Source: an uncultured Clostridia bacterium
GTDB taxonomy: Bacteria > Bacillota > Clostridia > Christensenellales > Borkfalkiaceae
Reading direction: 5' to 3'
NCBI GenBank assembly: GCA_944327465.1
Contig: CALVHH010000007.1
Coordinates: 20,026-84,025, forward strand
DNA length: 64,000 nt
Under the pieces are notes generated by a model. That model saw only the letters and a list, made by a program, of their open reading frames with translations, had not been told where the DNA came from and ran no database searches. Positions 1 through 9,294 of the stretch are shown here, one piece after another (position 1 is the first letter of the stretch; each line of letters begins with the position of its first letter). The translations under genes and the position numbers were made by a program.

Positions 1-31
1 CCTTCGGCGCCGTGAGCGCCTAAGTCATGAT

Positions 32-481
32 TTACTTTACTATCTCTGCAGTGCCGCCCGCCTTTTCAATGGCTTGCTTTGCCGATTCAGAGAATGCCGA
101 TGCCTTGACGGTGAGAGCTACTTTTATTTCGCCGCCGCCGAGCACCTTGAGTCCGCCGTTGTTCTTTACGTTCTTTGCAAGCGAGTTGGCAACTACGTAT
201 TCGTAGTCGACAACGGTGCCTGCGGGAAGAGACGAAAGCTGCGAAAGATTGACGATAAGATAGGAAGTTGCCCACTTGTTGTGGAATCCGCGCTTGGGTA
301 TCCTTCTGTGAAGGGGCATCTGACCGCCTTCGAAGCCGGGACGAACGCCGCCGCCCGAACGGGCCCACTGACCTTTATGTCCCTTGCCCGAGGTCTTGCC
401 CTTGCCCGAGCCGATGCCTCTGCCTAATCTCTTGGGAGAAGAGGTTGCGCCCTCTGCGGGCTGAAGTGTATCTATTCTCAT
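32..481 (-). CDS. rplO: Large ribosomal subunit protein L15
   Basis: 149 aa, close to the usual ~145. The N-terminal half shows the glycine/lysine/arginine-rich L15 tail ([20 protein letters not shown]) that threads into 23S rRNA, followed by the globular part with [18 protein letters not shown]. It is the last complete gene of the S10-spc operon here; secY would be expected next but its start lies beyond the window edge. Separated from L30 by only 12 bp, so translated from the same mRNA. Confidence 0.97.
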   Translation of the reverse strand: MRIDTLQPAEGATSSPKRLGRGIGSGKGKTSGKGHKGQWARSGGGVRPGFEGGQMPLHRRIPKRGFHNKWATSYLIVNLSQLSSLPAGTVVDYEYVVANSLAKNVKNNGGLKVLGGGEIKVALTVKASAFSESAKQAIEKAGGTAEIVK

Positions 482-493
482 GTTGCCTTCTCC

Positions 494-667
494 TTATGCC
501 TGTTCGATTTTAAGAAGGTAGCTTACCTTCTTTATCTGCCCCATATTTGCGGGGTTTTCTTCTAAAATCTTGCTCTGGCGTATCTTTTTGAGTCCGAGCG
601 CGGCTACCGTTGCCTTTACGCCCTTGTTCTCGTTGGATACGCTCTTTACTAACGTGATCTTAACCAT
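494..667 (-). CDS. rpmD: Large ribosomal subunit protein L30
   Basis: 57 aa small ribosomal protein. The translation begins MVKITLVKSVSN and ends KKVSYLLKIEQA, with the L30 core ALGLKKIRQSKILEENPANM. A ribosome binding site (GGAGGACAGC on the minus strand) precedes the ATG at 667. Position between S5 and L15 is the canonical spc order. Bacterial L30 sits on the surface of the 50S subunit; identification is secure from sequence and context. Confidence 0.95.
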   Translation of the reverse strand: MVKITLVKSVSNENKGVKATVAALGLKKIRQSKILEENPANMGQIKKVSYLLKIEQA

Positions 668-680
668 TGCTGTCCTCCGC

Positions 681-1220
681 TTAGCCTAAAATTTCCTCTA
701 CGGACTTGCCGCGGGCTGCCGCGACGTCTTCGGGCGACCTGAGGGCCGCAAGGCCGGCTACCGCCGCCTTTACGCAGTTGATGGGGTTGTTGGTGCCGTG
801 CGACTTGGTGCGGATGTCCTTTATGCCCGCTGCCTCCATTACGGCACGGACGGGACCGCCCGCGATAACGCCGGTACCCTGGGTGGCGGGCATCATCAAT
901 ACCGCGCCCCTGCCATACACGCCCTTTACGGTGTGGGGAATAGACGTATCTTTAAGGTTGCACTTTATAAGGCTGCGCTTTGCCTGTGCCGTTGCCTTTT
1001 CGATAGCTTCGGGAACTTCCTTGCTCTTGCCCATGCCGTAGCCTACAGAGCCCTTGCCGTCGCCTACTACGACGAGTGCCGCAAAACGCATGTTGCGGCC
1101 GCCCTTTACGGTCTTGCTGACCCTGTTGACCTGAATGAGCTTTTTGATGAAGCCGTCGTCCTCATCTCTCCTTCTGGGTCTTGAATCTCTTCTCTGAGTT
1201 CTTTCTTTCTTTTCTTCCAT
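681..1220 (-). CDS. rpsE: Small ribosomal subunit protein S5
   Basis: 179 aa; the S5 double-stranded-RNA-binding fold (about residues 24-90, with LIQVNRVSKTVKGGRNMRFA and VGDGKGSVGYGMGKSKEVP) is followed by the C-terminal S5 domain (GVYGRGAVLMMPATQGTGVIAGGPVRAVMEAAGI). A charged N-terminal extension of ~20 residues (EEKKERTQRRDSRPRRRDED) makes it a little longer than the ~166-residue norm. S5 contributes to decoding accuracy in the 30S subunit. Confidence 0.97.
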   Translation of the reverse strand: MEEKKERTQRRDSRPRRRDEDDGFIKKLIQVNRVSKTVKGGRNMRFAALVVVGDGKGSVGYGMGKSKEVPEAIEKATAQAKRSLIKCNLKDTSIPHTVKGVYGRGAVLMMPATQGTGVIAGGPVRAVMEAAGIKDIRTKSHGTNNPINCVKAAVAGLAALRSPEDVAAARGKSVEEILG

Positions 1221-1232
1221 AACCCTTGCTCC

Positions 1233-1601
1233 TTAGAAATTGAGTCCGGCTTGCCTTGCGCCGTCTGCAACTGCCTGTACGCGTCCCGTGTACAGATAGC
1301 CGCCCCTGTCGAAAACGACCTGCTTTACGCCGGCGGCTATTGCGCGTTCCGCCGCCTTTTTGCCTACGACCTTGGCGGCTTCCGTCTTGGTCATATCCTT
1401 TATTTCAGCCTTTACTTCCTTTTCCATGGTCGATGCCGAGCAGAGCGTTACGCCCTTTACGTCGTCGATCACCTGGACATAGATGTGGTTGAGGCTGCGA
1501 TAGACGTTGAATCTGGGGGTCTCCGCCGTGCCCGATATCTTTCTGCGGACTCTTACGTGGCGGCGCTTTCTTTCAGCGTTCTTGTTTATCTTGCTTATCA
1601 T
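1233..1601 (-). CDS. rplR: Large ribosomal subunit protein L18
   Basis: 122 aa, standard length. Basic N-terminus ([19 protein letters not shown]) followed by the 5S rRNA-binding fold RPRFNVYRS-like [20 protein letters not shown] and the C-terminal [21 protein letters not shown]18 binds 5S rRNA with L5. Its spacing to the downstream S5 gene is 12 bp; the upstream L6 gene is 146 bp away, an unusually wide gap for this operon. Confidence 0.97.
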   Translation of the reverse strand: MISKINKNAERKRRHVRVRRKISGTAETPRFNVYRSLNHIYVQVIDDVKGVTLCSASTMEKEVKAEIKDMTKTEAAKVVGKKAAERAIAAGVKQVVFDRGGYLYTGRVQAVADGARQAGLNF

Positions 1602-1747
1602 GATTTCTCCTTTTTATATATATGGATATATATTTAAGAGCAATTGCCCCGCACGCGCTGCGCTTGGGGGATATCCTTCGGTCTGGGCTGCCGCGGGAGG
1701 AGCCCCGCGGCTACGCCGCGCCCTTTTGTGCGGGCGCGTGGCCGAAA
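1602..1747 (-). other. 146-bp G+C-rich spacer inside the spc operon
   Basis: Unlike the 10-20 bp gaps elsewhere in the operon, this spacer holds several inverted repeats on the minus strand: GCCGCGGG/CCCGCGGC around 1690-1712 and GCGCCC/GGGCGC near 1717-1736, then an A+T-rich TATATATCCATATATA stretch before the L18 ribosome binding site. No ORF is seen. There is no clean U-run after the hairpins, so this is not a convincing terminator; it may be an mRNA processing or stability element. Confidence 0.5.
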
Positions 1748-2296
1748 TTATTTCTTGCCCTTGCCGCCCGTCTTGCCTTCCTTGCGTTCGATGACTTCGT
1801 CGCTGTAAGCGATGCCGTATCCGTGGTAAGGTTCGGGCACTCTTATGCCTCTTATGTTGGCTGCCGTCTGACCGACGAGAGTTTTATCTATGCCGGAGAC
1901 GACTATTTCGTTTGCGCTGGGGCAGGCGAGCGATACGCCTGCGGGTTCGGGGAATTCCACGGGATGGGAGTAGCCGACGTTCAAAACTACCTTATTGCCC
2001 TGCTTGGCTACCTTCCAGCCGACGCCGTTGACCTTTAACGACTTGGTGTAGCCCTGCGTGACGCCGACGACCATGTTGTGGAGAAGCGCACGATACAGAC
2101 CGTGCTTTGCTTCGAGTTCCTTGGAATCGACCTTCTTTATTACGTGTGCTTCGGCGCCTTCGACCTTGATATCGATTTCGCCGACTACCTGCTGCGTGAG
2201 CGTGCCCTTGGCACCCTTTACGGTGAGCAGACCGTTTTCGAACGTGACCGTTACGCCTGCGGGGAGGTGTACGGGCAGTTTACCTATTCTTGACAT
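1748..2296 (-). CDS. rplF: Large ribosomal subunit protein L6
   Basis: 182 aa with the duplicated L6 fold: MSRIGKLPVHLPAGVTV at the start, and the L6 signature-like PEPYHGYGIAYSDEVIERKEGKTGGKGKK at the C-terminus (family PEPYKGKGI-type motif). The C-terminal tail is lysine/glycine rich. L6 lies near the GTPase-associated centre of the 50S subunit. It follows S8 with a 17-bp gap. Confidence 0.96.
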   Translation of the reverse strand: MSRIGKLPVHLPAGVTVTFENGLLTVKGAKGTLTQQVVGEIDIKVEGAEAHVIKKVDSKELEAKHGLYRALLHNMVVGVTQGYTKSLKVNGVGWKVAKQGNKVVLNVGYSHPVEFPEPAGVSLACPSANEIVVSGIDKTLVGQTAANIRGIRVPEPYHGYGIAYSDEVIERKEGKTGGKGKK

Positions 2297-2313
2297 ATAC
2301 CTTTAACCTCCTG

Positions 2314-2706
2314 TTACCAGATGTAGCAGAGCACTTCGCCGCCTACGTTTTCGGCCTTTGCCTGCTTATCGGTCATTACGCCCCTGTTGGTGGAAAGGAT
2401 GGCTATGCCCAGCCCGTCCATTACCTTGGGCATGTTCTCTACGCCGGCATAAGTGCGCAGTCCGGGCTTGGAGACCCTTTTGAGTCCGTTGATGACGGGC
2501 TGCTTTTTGCCGTAGTATTTGAGCGTGATGACCAGCTTGCCCGAAAGACCGTCTTCGACGAGCTTTACGTCGGATACGTAACCTTCGGCTAGCATGATGT
2601 CGGCGATCGCCTTTTTCATCTTGGAAGAAGGCACTTCGACGACTTCCTTATTTACCATGAGCGCATTCCTGATGCGCGTGAGCATATCTGCGATGGGATC
2701 TGTCAT
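2314..2706 (-). CDS. rpsH: Small ribosomal subunit protein S8
   Basis: 130 aa, normal length. Starts [20 protein letters not shown], an invariant S8 beginning, and ends with the S8 signature region ([28 protein letters not shown]). S8 binds the central domain of 16S rRNA and is the translational repressor of the spc operon in Escherichia coli; whether that holds here is not shown. Confidence 0.97.
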   Translation of the reverse strand: MTDPIADMLTRIRNALMVNKEVVEVPSSKMKKAIADIMLAEGYVSDVKLVEDGLSGKLVITLKYYGKKQPVINGLKRVSKPGLRTYAGVENMPKVMDGLGIAILSTNRGVMTDKQAKAENVGGEVLCYIW

Positions 2707-2723
2707 TTTCTTCGTCCTCCTTC

Positions 2724-2909
2724 TTACCAGCTCGATTTCTTTACGCCGGGAATTTCACCCTTGTAAGCAAGGTTCCTGAAACAGATACGGCATACTCCGT
2801 ACTTGCGCAGCACCGCGTGAGGTCTGCCGCAGATAGAACATCTGGTGTATGCTCTCGTCGAGTATTTTGCAGGTCTCTGCTGTTTGTTTATCATTGACTT
2901 CTTAGCCAT
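2724..2909 (-). CDS. rpsN: Small ribosomal subunit protein S14, zinc-binding type
   Basis: 61 aa, the short C+ (type Z) form of S14. The zinc ligands are C24-x2-C27 and C40-x2-C43 (CSICGRP and CRICFRN). Only one S14 copy is in the window, so no zinc-independent paralogue is seen here. Type-Z S14 in this operon position between L5 and S8 is typical of Bacillota. Confidence 0.97.
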   Translation of the reverse strand: MAKKSMINKQQRPAKYSTRAYTRCSICGRPHAVLRKYGVCRICFRNLAYKGEIPGVKKSSW

Positions 2910-2924
2910 ATTTCTTCTTTCTCC

Positions 2925-3482
2925 TTACTTCTTGAAGGGCATACCCATTGCCCTTAAAAGCTCTCTCGCTTCTTCATCCGTCTTTGCCGTGGTGACAAAG
3001 CAGATGTCCATGCCGCGGATCTTTTCTACCTGGTCGTACTGGATCTCGGGGAAGATGAGCTGTTCCTTGATGCCCATGTTGTAATTGCCCTTGCCGTCGA
3101 AGCTGTCTGCGGGTACGCCGCGGAAGTCGCGCACGCGGGGAAGGGCGATGGATACGAATTTATCGTAGAAGTCGTACATCATCTTGCCGCGGAGGGTAAC
3201 TTTGATGCCTACCGACATGCCTTCGCGCACTTTGAAGTTTGCGACAGACTTCCTCGCCTTGGTGAGGATGGGCTGCTGACCGGTTATCTGCTTTATTTCG
3301 TTTACGGCGAGCTGAATGGACTTTGCGTTGTCCTTTATGTCGCCCAAACCCGAGCTGATGACTATCTTTACCAGCTTGGGAACTTCCATGGGGTTCTTGT
3401 AGCCGAATTTCTTGGTGAGGGCGGGCACTACTTCTTCAGCATACTGCTGAGCCACCCTGCTTGCGTATTCTTTCTTTGCCAT
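2925..3482 (-). CDS. rplE: Large ribosomal subunit protein L5
   Basis: 185 aa. Contains the L5 signature [14 protein letters not shown] near the N-terminus, the [25 protein letters not shown] central block and the C-terminal [21 protein letters not shown]5 binds 5S rRNA and contacts the P-site tRNA. The gap to L24 is 17 bp. Confidence 0.97.
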   Translation of the reverse strand: MAKKEYASRVAQQYAEEVVPALTKKFGYKNPMEVPKLVKIVISSGLGDIKDNAKSIQLAVNEIKQITGQQPILTKARKSVANFKVREGMSVGIKVTLRGKMMYDFYDKFVSIALPRVRDFRGVPADSFDGKGNYNMGIKEQLIFPEIQYDQVEKIRGMDICFVTTAKTDEEARELLRAMGMPFKK

Positions 3483-3499
3483 AATCTATGCAGTCCTCC

Positions 3500-3922
3500 T
3501 TATTCGGCCGAGCCTTCGGCGTCCTCCGCCTTCTTTGCGGCGCGCTTGCGGGTACGCTTTTTGGGAGCTTCCTTGGTTTCTGCCGCCTTGGCGCCCTTTT
3601 TGCCGGCATATGCCTTGTCTAACACGGCGCCGCACTTGGGGCAGACCCTGACCTTTTTGTCGCCTTCTACGCTGTACTTTACTCTTACGGGCTTGTTGCA
3701 GGCATCGCATACGACCATTACGTTAGATACGTCTATCGCGCCGGGCTGCTCGATTATCTGCGACTGCTCGTTGGCTTTTCTTGCCTTCTTGGCTTTCTTT
3801 TGGATGTTGACGCCTTCGACGACTACCTTGCCGTGCTTGGGAGAAGTGGCGATTACCCTGCCCTGCTTGCCCGCGTCCTTACCGGTGATAACCAATACAT
3901 TATCATTCAATTTTACGTTCAT
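3500..3922 (-). CDS. rplX: Large ribosomal subunit protein L24 with charged C-terminal tail
   Basis: 140 aa against a usual ~105. The KOW domain is at residues 1-40 (VLVITGKDAGKQGRVI), then a zinc-ribbon-like pair C72-x2-C75 / C94-x2-C97 (VCDACNK, VCPKCGA) as in several Bacillota L24 proteins. The extra length is a low-complexity Lys/Ala/Glu tail after residue ~105 (KKRTRKRAAKKAEDAEGSAE). L24 is one of the first proteins to bind 23S rRNA during assembly. The tail could be a species-specific rRNA-binding extension. Confidence 0.95.
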   Translation of the reverse strand: MNVKLNDNVLVITGKDAGKQGRVIATSPKHGKVVVEGVNIQKKAKKARKANEQSQIIEQPGAIDVSNVMVVCDACNKPVRVKYSVEGDKKVRVCPKCGAVLDKAYAGKKGAKAAETKEAPKKRTRKRAAKKAEDAEGSAE

Positions 3923-3938
3923 AGCTCTTCTCCTTTAA

Positions 3939-4307
3939 TTAAAGAACCTCGGGCGCGAGGGAAATTATCTTCATATAGTTCTTGTCACGCAGTTCCCTGG
4001 CTATCGGGCCAAAGATACGCGTGCCGCGGGGTTCCTGATTGTTGCCGAGGATGACGGCTGCGTTGTCGTCAAAGCGGATATACGTGCCGTCGTTGCGGCG
4101 GATACCCTTTGTGCTGCGCACGATTACGGCTTTAACCACGTCGCCCTTCTTGACCGCGCCGCCGGGGGTAGCGGTCTTGACCGAGCAGACGATGACGTCG
4201 CCGATGTTGCCCGTCTTTCTGAACGAGCCGCCCAGCACCTTTATGCACATAAGCTCCTTTGCGCCGCTGTTGTCTGCGGCCTTGAGCCTCGTCTGAGGTT
4301 GTATCAT
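3939..4307 (-). CDS. rplN: Large ribosomal subunit protein L14
   Basis: 122 aa, exactly the family length. [20 protein letters not shown] at the start and the L14 block [20 protein letters not shown] are diagnostic; the C-terminus [20 protein letters not shown] is also conserved. The gene is 180 bp downstream of S17, one of three unusually wide gaps in this operon, and has its own ribosome binding site (AAGGAGATTT). Confidence 0.98.
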   Translation of the reverse strand: MIQPQTRLKAADNSGAKELMCIKVLGGSFRKTGNIGDVIVCSVKTATPGGAVKKGDVVKAVIVRSTKGIRRNDGTYIRFDDNAAVILGNNQEPRGTRIFGPIARELRDKNYMKIISLAPEVL

Positions 4308-4487
4308 ATAAATCTCCTTTTATGTCACTTACAACTTCGCTTGCGCCGCGCTATACGGCGCGTACCGGCAGCGGACCGTACCTTTGCCGCCCTGCGGCAT
4401 GTTTACCCTGTACGCATGCGCCTTTCAATGAGGGAGTATACGCATACATACGGCACAAACACGGCCGGTCTTGCCCTTGGTGTTTTA
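4308..4487 (-). other. 180-bp spacer between S17 and L14 genes
   Basis: No ORF with a convincing start. The minus strand reads through mixed-composition sequence with imperfect inverted repeats (for example around 4340-4400, GGTACGCGCCGTA / TACGGTCC) and no U-run. It splits the operon at the S17/L14 boundary where most Bacillota genomes have about 20-40 bp. No terminator or clear promoter can be supported. Confidence 0.4.
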
Positions 4488-4745
4488 TTATTTTGCCTTT
4501 TCTATTATTTCTGCCACCCTCCAGTTCTTGTCCTTGGAGAGTTTGCGCGTTTCAACTATTCTTACCTTGTCGCCTATGCCGCACTCGTTGTTTTCATCGT
4601 GCGCCTTGAACTTGGTTGTCCTGGTTATAGTCTTTTTATACAGGGGGTGCTTTGCCTTTTCGGTGATGGCTACGACTACCGTCTTATCCATCTTGTCGGA
4701 AACTACGAGACCTACCCTTTCCTTTCTGAGTGTTGTTCTTTCCAT
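4488..4745 (-). CDS. rpsQ: Small ribosomal subunit protein S17
   Basis: 85 aa from the ATG at 4745 ([20 protein letters not shown]). A longer reading from an ATG at 4763 would add MVKEKV but overlaps the L29 gene and uses no ribosome binding site; the AAGGAG at 4758-4753, which overlaps the L29 stop codon, sits correctly for 4745. Conserved S17 block [20 protein letters not shown] and the C-terminal [17 protein letters not shown]17 is a primary 16S rRNA binding protein. Confidence 0.96.
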   Translation of the reverse strand: MERTTLRKERVGLVVSDKMDKTVVVAITEKAKHPLYKKTITRTTKFKAHDENNECGIGDKVRIVETRKLSKDKNWRVAEIIEKAK

Positions 4746-4755
4746 AACTTTCTCC

Positions 4756-4950
4756 TTAACCATTCAGCTGCCTTGCGCGGATGACGGTGTTTACCCTGGC
4801 GATATCCTTTTTGACGAGGTTTATGCGCATGGGATTGTCAAGCTGACCGCCGGCATGGCGGAAACGTAAATTGAAAAGCTCGGTCTTGAGCTCGTCGAGC
4901 CTTGCTGCGAGCTCTGCGTCGCTTAAGTTAACAAGTTCCTTAGCCTTCAT
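4756..4950 (-). CDS. rpmC: Large ribosomal subunit protein L29
   Basis: 64 aa from the ATG at 4950 ([14 protein letters not shown]), the usual L29 beginning. A GTG at 4959 would add three residues, but the GGTGAG element fits the ATG and homologues begin with MKA-type starts. C-terminal half has [20 protein letters not shown] as in the family. The gene overlaps the end of L16 by 11 bp. L29 sits at the polypeptide exit site and helps dock trigger factor. Confidence 0.95.
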   Translation of the reverse strand: MKAKELVNLSDAELAARLDELKTELFNLRFRHAGGQLDNPMRINLVKKDIARVNTVIRARQLNG

Positions 4951-5368
4951 TAGACTCACCGCCTTCTTTCTTAATAAATCTGCACTTTACGGGGAGCTTG
5001 TGTGCCGCAAGGCGCATTGCTTCGCGTGCGACATCTTCGCTTACGCCTGCCATTTCGAACATTACTCTGTCAGGCTTTACTATGGCTACCCAGTATTCGA
5101 CCGAGCCCTTGCCCGAGCCCATACGGGATTCGGCGGGGTGCTTGGTTATAGGTTTGTGGGGGAATATATCTATCCAGACCTGACCGCCGCGCTTGATGAA
5201 CCTGGTCATCGCGATACGGGCTGCTTCTATCTGGTTGGAAGTTATCCTGCCGCCCTCTTCGGCTACGAGGCCGTACTCGCCGTAGGCAATCGTGTTGCCC
5301 TTGTGAGCCCTGCCGCGTATCCTGCCGCGGTGCTGCATTCTTCTTTTTACTCTCTTGGGAATTAACAT
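4940..5368 (-). CDS. rplP: Large ribosomal subunit protein L16
   Basis: 142 aa, family length ~144. [19 protein letters not shown] start, and the L16 signatures [16 protein letters not shown] and [18 protein letters not shown] are present. L16 helps form the A-site tRNA binding region. The stop codon lies inside the L29 gene, so L16 and L29 are translationally coupled; the S3 gene ends only 1 bp away from its start. Confidence 0.97.
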   Translation of the reverse strand: MLIPKRVKRRMQHRGRIRGRAHKGNTIAYGEYGLVAEEGGRITSNQIEAARIAMTRFIKRGGQVWIDIFPHKPITKHPAESRMGSGKGSVEYWVAIVKPDRVMFEMAGVSEDVAREAMRLAAHKLPVKCRFIKKEGGESNEG

Positions 5369-5369
5369 T

Positions 5370-6041
5370 TTACTCTTCGCCTCCGTCCGATATTATCAGC
5401 TTCTTGGAGCCCGAAAGCACTTCGCCCTTGTATATCCAGCACTTGATGCCGAGCACGCCGAACGTGGTGTGGGCTTCGGCGAAGCCGTAGTCGATGTCTG
5501 CCCTGATGGTCTGAAGGGGAATGGAACCGTCGTGGTAGCTTTCGCTGCCGGCTATTTCCCTGCCGTCAAGACGGCCGCTGACGGCTATCTTTACGCCCTT
5601 GACGCCCGACTTGGAAACTTTGGAGAGCTGCTGCTTTATCGCTCTTCTGTAGGATACGCGCTTTTCGAGCTGCGAAGCGACGGCTTCGGCAACGAGCTGC
5701 GCGTCCTGGTCTATCTTGTCGATCTTCTTTACGTTGATGATTATTATCTTGCCGTTCGTGAGCTTGGAAAGACCCTTCTTTATCACCTCTATCTCCGAGC
5801 CCGCCTTGCCGATGAGCACGCCGGGACGACCGGTGTAGATGGTGACTTCTATCTTGTTTGCCGCTCTTACGATGAAGATTTTGGATATTGCCGCGTCGTA
5901 ATACTTGCTCTTTATGAAATTGCGGATGACGTTGTCTTCCTTGAGCTGTTTGCCGAAATCCTTTTTATCGGCATACCACTGGGTGCTCCAGGGGGCGATT
6001 ACGCCTACTCTTAAACCGTGAGGATTAACTTTCTGTCCCAT
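5370..6041 (-). CDS. rpsC: Small ribosomal subunit protein S3
   Basis: 223 aa. [15 protein letters not shown] start, KH type-2 domain (about residues 40-110, with [20 protein letters not shown]) and the C-terminal S3 domain ([39 protein letters not shown]). S3 lines the mRNA entry tunnel of the 30S subunit. Directly upstream of L16 in the usual order. Confidence 0.98.
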   Translation of the reverse strand: MGQKVNPHGLRVGVIAPWSTQWYADKKDFGKQLKEDNVIRNFIKSKYYDAAISKIFIVRAANKIEVTIYTGRPGVLIGKAGSEIEVIKKGLSKLTNGKIIIINVKKIDKIDQDAQLVAEAVASQLEKRVSYRRAIKQQLSKVSKSGVKGVKIAVSGRLDGREIAGSESYHDGSIPLQTIRADIDYGFAEAHTTFGVLGIKCWIYKGEVLSGSKKLIISDGGEE

Positions 6042-6057
6042 TTACTCAACTTCTCCT

Positions 6058-6447
6058 TTAAATTTCCTTAGCATCGAGTATTACCGTGATGTGGCTCGTT
6101 CTCTTGAGGATGGCGTGGCCGCGTCCCTTGGAGACGGGCTGCATTCTCTTGAGATGAGGACCGCCGTCGGCAAATGTTTCTGCTACGTACAGATCCGACC
6201 TGTCCATGCCGAAGTTGTGTTCGGCATTGGCGGCGGCGCTCAAAAGCACCTTCTTTACATCTTCGCTGCCGCCCTTGTTGCAATAGCTGAGTATTGCAGC
6301 GGCATCCTCGACGCTCTTGCCCCTGATAAGAGCAAGCACGGTCCTTACCTTGTAGGGTGATATCCTGATATACTTTGCCGTCGCGTAAGGACGCTTATCC
6401 TTGGTGGCGGCAATCTTTTCCGTCTTTTTCTTCATATTGCTTGCCAT
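6058..6447 (-). CDS. rplV: Large ribosomal subunit protein L22
   Basis: 129 aa; the core L22 fold starts at about residue 18 (RPYATAKYIRISPYKVRTVL), giving a lysine-rich N-terminal extension of ~17 residues over the ~113 norm. The exit-tunnel hairpin region is RMQPVSKGRGHAILKRTSHI. AAGGAGAAAT lies 9 bp before the ATG at 6447, supporting this long start; a second ATG five codons in (MKKKTEK) has poorer spacing. L22 lines the nascent peptide tunnel and is a macrolide-resistance site in other bacteria. Confidence 0.95.
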   Translation of the reverse strand: MASNMKKKTEKIAATKDKRPYATAKYIRISPYKVRTVLALIRGKSVEDAAAILSYCNKGGSEDVKKVLLSAAANAEHNFGMDRSDLYVAETFADGGPHLKRMQPVSKGRGHAILKRTSHITVILDAKEI

Positions 6448-6460
6448 TTTTTATTTCTCC

Positions 6461-6733
6461 TTACTTCTTGACGGTCTTTGCCGCGTGGCCTTTGAAGGTC
6501 CTGGTGGGAGCGAACTCGCCGAGCTTGCAGCCTACCATGTCTTCGGTGACATACACGGGCACGTGCTTCCTGCCGTCGTATACGGCTATGGTGTGGCCTA
6601 CGAACTGAGGGAAGATAGTCGTTGCGCGCGACCAGGTCTTTACGACCTTTTTCTCGCCCGAGGCGTTCATTGCTTCTATTCTCGACATAAGCCTTTCTTC
6701 GTAATAAGGCCCTTTCTTAACGCTTCTTGACAT
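6461..6733 (-). CDS. rpsS: Small ribosomal subunit protein S19
   Basis: 90 aa. [20 protein letters not shown] start and the signature block [20 protein letters not shown] / [20 protein letters not shown] are textbook S19. S19 forms a complex with S13 near the decoding head. Spaced 17 bp from L2 and 13 bp from L22. Confidence 0.98.
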   Translation of the reverse strand: MSRSVKKGPYYEERLMSRIEAMNASGEKKVVKTWSRATTIFPQFVGHTIAVYDGRKHVPVYVTEDMVGCKLGEFAPTRTFKGHAAKTVKK

Positions 6734-6750
6734 TTTCTATCCTCCGACTG

Positions 6751-7578
6751 TTAGTTTATCCTCTTCAAGATATACTTGGAAGTGGGGTTCTTCTTCTTTC
6801 TCGTCTTGTAGCCGAGCGCGGGCTTGCCCCAAGGGGTCATGGGACCTGCATGGCCGACGGGTGACTTGCCTTCGCCGCCGCCGTGAGGGTGGTCGTTGGG
6901 GTTCATGACCGAACCGCGGACGGTAGGTCTTACGCCGAGGTAACGAGTCTTGCCCGCCTTACCCAGGGAGATTATCTCGTGTTCGAGATTGCCCACCTGA
7001 CCGATGGTCGCCTTGCACTTTACGGATACCAGCCTCATTTCGCCCGAGGGCATCTTTAAGGTGGCGTATGCGCCTTCCTTTGCCATTATCTGCGCGGATA
7101 TGCCGGCTGCCCTGGCTATCTGCGCGCCCCTGCCGGGCTTGAGCTCGATGGCGTGCACGACGGTACCTACGGGGATGTCTGCAAGAGCGAGGCAGTTGCC
7201 CGCCTTGATGTCCGCCGTGGGACCGGAGAGCACCTTGTCGCCTACGTTGAGTCCTACGGGCGCGAGGATGTACCTCTTTTCGCCGTCGGCGTATACGACG
7301 AGCGCGATGTTTGCCGACCTGTTGGGGTCGTACTGTATGGACTTGACCGTTGCGGGTATGCCGTCCTTATTGCGCTTGAAGTCGATTATTCTGTATTTTA
7401 CGCGGTTGCCGCCGCCGATGTGGCGAACGGTTATTCTGCCGGTGTTGTTTCTGCCGCCCGTCTTTCTCTTGTCGTGAAGAAGGCTCTTTTCGGGCTTATC
7501 CCCCGAAAGCTCCGTGTAGGCGGAGACCGTCATGAAACGACGGGAAGGGGATGTCGGTTTATATCTTTTTACTGCCAT
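6751..7578 (-). CDS. rplB: Large ribosomal subunit protein L2
   Basis: 275 aa, family length ~276. Conserved RNA-binding domain ([20 protein letters not shown]) and the C-terminal peptidyl-transferase-proximal block with the conserved histidine ([20 protein letters not shown]) are intact. L2 is required for subunit association and peptide bond formation. Confidence 0.99.
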   Translation of the reverse strand: MAVKRYKPTSPSRRFMTVSAYTELSGDKPEKSLLHDKRKTGGRNNTGRITVRHIGGGNRVKYRIIDFKRNKDGIPATVKSIQYDPNRSANIALVVYADGEKRYILAPVGLNVGDKVLSGPTADIKAGNCLALADIPVGTVVHAIELKPGRGAQIARAAGISAQIMAKEGAYATLKMPSGEMRLVSVKCKATIGQVGNLEHEIISLGKAGKTRYLGVRPTVRGSVMNPNDHPHGGGEGKSPVGHAGPMTPWGKPALGYKTRKKKNPTSKYILKRIN

Positions 7579-7593
7579 TTTTCAATCCTCCTG

Positions 7594-7884
7594 TCAGGAT
7601 AACGAATCGAAGAACTCAATCGTCTTGGAGTCAGCCTTGAGCTGTACGATAGCCTTCTTGTAGTCGGGGGTGTAGCCCGCGGTCCTGCCCATTCTTTTGA
7701 GCTTGCCTTTGCAGTTTACGGTGTTGACGCTTTCAACGTCTACCTTGAACAGTTTTTCGACGGCTTCCTTTATCTGCGTCTTGTTTGCAGACTTTGCCAC
7801 CACGAAGGTGTACTTTTTATCTGCAATGCCGTCGTATCCCTTTTCGGTGAGAAGGGGTCTTATAATGATGTCCTGAGCTAACAT
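7594..7884 (-). CDS. rplW: Large ribosomal subunit protein L23
   Basis: 96 aa. Begins [20 protein letters not shown] and carries [20 protein letters not shown] and the loop [20 protein letters not shown] that reaches into the exit tunnel. L23 is the docking site for trigger factor and SRP. Its ATG overlaps the L4 stop codon by one base (TAATG), indicating translational coupling to L4. Confidence 0.97.
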   Translation of the reverse strand: MLAQDIIIRPLLTEKGYDGIADKKYTFVVAKSANKTQIKEAVEKLFKVDVESVNTVNCKGKLKRMGRTAGYTPDYKKAIVQLKADSKTIEFFDSLS

Positions 7885-8510
7885 TATTCTCCGTAAACCT
7901 CCTCTATCTTCTTGACTGCCGCCTGAGTTAAGACGACCTTTGCATTTGCAACTACCTCGTAAGTGGATATCTGCTCCACGGGGAGGGTGGTGAGCTTTTC
8001 AAGGTTGCTTGCCGCACGGATGACCTTTTCGTCGGCGTTGTCCATTACGACGACGGCGGTCTTGTCAAGGCCGAGTGCCTTTTTGAACGCAGCCATCTCC
8101 TTGGTCTTGCCTTCGTTTACGGCAAGTTTGTCGATGACGATGAGCTCGCCGTCGGCGACCTTTTTGGAGAGCGCGGACATGAGGGCGGCAACCTTTGCCT
8201 TCTTGTTCATATCCTTGGAAAAATCCCTGCTCTTGGGCGCGAATACCACGCCGCCCTTTATCCACTGGGGTGCGCGGATGGAACCCTGACGGGCATTGCC
8301 CGTGCCCTTCTGCCTCCAGGGCTTGCGGCCGCCGCCCCTTACTTCGGTACGCGTGAGGGTGGACTTTGTGCCCTGTCTTTGGTTGGCAAGGCGGGTAACT
8401 ACCGCCTGGTGAATGAGTTCTTCTCTGTATTCGGCGCCGAAAACCTTTTCGGAAAGCTCCATGGAGCCGGCTTCGGTACCGTCCATTTTATATACTTTAA
8501 TGCTGGGCAT
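7884..8510 (-). CDS. rplD: Large ribosomal subunit protein L4
   Basis: 208 aa. N-terminal [19 protein letters not shown], the tunnel loop [20 protein letters not shown] with [20 protein letters not shown], and the C-terminal dinucleotide-like fold. In Escherichia coli L4 represses its own S10 operon by binding the leader; here the S10 leader carries an intrinsic terminator (9672-9692), so L4 or another ribosomal protein is a candidate effector, but nothing in the sequence proves it. Confidence 0.98.
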   Translation of the reverse strand: MPSIKVYKMDGTEAGSMELSEKVFGAEYREELIHQAVVTRLANQRQGTKSTLTRTEVRGGGRKPWRQKGTGNARQGSIRAPQWIKGGVVFAPKSRDFSKDMNKKAKVAALMSALSKKVADGELIVIDKLAVNEGKTKEMAAFKKALGLDKTAVVVMDNADEKVIRAASNLEKLTTLPVEQISTYEVVANAKVVLTQAAVKKIEEVYGE

Positions 8511-8524
8511 TTTTAAAGTCCTCC

Positions 8525-9154
8525 TTATTTAACGGTATCGTTGATGGTGACTACGCTGCCGTCGGGTCCGGGAACGGAACCCTTGATGAGTATGCAGTTC
8601 CTTTCAACGTCCACCCTTACCACTTCAAGGTTCTGGATGGTGACGTTTTCGTGACCGTACTGACCTGCGAGGTGCTTGTTCTTGAACACCCTCGAAGGCG
8701 AGCTGTTTGCGCCCATGGAACCGGGCTCCCTGTGTACGGGGCCGACGCCGTGCGTTTCCTTTAAGCGGTGCTGGTTCCACCTCTTGATGACGCCGCTGTA
8801 GCCGTGACCCTTGGTGACGCCGTGAACGTCTACCTTGTCGCCGGCGGCAAACACGTCTGCCTTTACCTCGCCGCCTACCGCATACGACGAAAGGTCGTCG
8901 AGCCTGAATTCTTTGAGCACCTTGCAGGGCTCTACGCCCGCCTTTTTGAACTGGCCGAGCTGGGGCTTGGTGAGAGATTTTTCGTTCGTCTTGTCAAAAC
9001 CGAGCTTCAAAGCGGAATAGCCGTCTTTTTCTACAGTTTTGATCTGAACGACGGGGCAGGGACCTGCCTCGATGACGGTCACGGGTATGACCTTGCCGTC
9101 TGCCGTAAATACCTGCGTCATGCCGGCTTTACGACCGATGATTGCTTTAATCAT
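8525..9154 (-). CDS. rplC: Large ribosomal subunit protein L3
   Basis: 209 aa. [16 protein letters not shown] start, [20 protein letters not shown] and the conserved [20 protein letters not shown] loop near the peptidyl transferase centre (the methylated glutamine position of E. coli L3 region reads GANSSPS). Standard length. A 140-bp gap separates it from the upstream S10 gene. Confidence 0.98.
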   Translation of the reverse strand: MIKAIIGRKAGMTQVFTADGKVIPVTVIEAGPCPVVQIKTVEKDGYSALKLGFDKTNEKSLTKPQLGQFKKAGVEPCKVLKEFRLDDLSSYAVGGEVKADVFAAGDKVDVHGVTKGHGYSGVIKRWNQHRLKETHGVGPVHREPGSMGANSSPSRVFKNKHLAGQYGHENVTIQNLEVVRVDVERNCILIKGSVPGPDGSVVTINDTVK

Positions 9155-9294
9155 AATGTTAAAGTTCCTCCGAATTTATTTTTACCGTTGATACCGCGTA
9201 TCCGAGTAGCGCCGGGCACATACACATATATATATTTATGTTAATGCATATCCGCACGTCGGCACGGAGCCGTAGAGTATCGTGGATTGTTTAC
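9155..9294 (-). other. 140-bp spacer between S10 and L3 genes
   Basis: Contains an A+T-rich tract (ATATATATATGTGTATGTG on the minus strand near 9220-9240) and no ORF or terminator. It is one of three wide gaps in an otherwise tightly packed operon. Nothing further can be supported. Confidence 0.35.
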
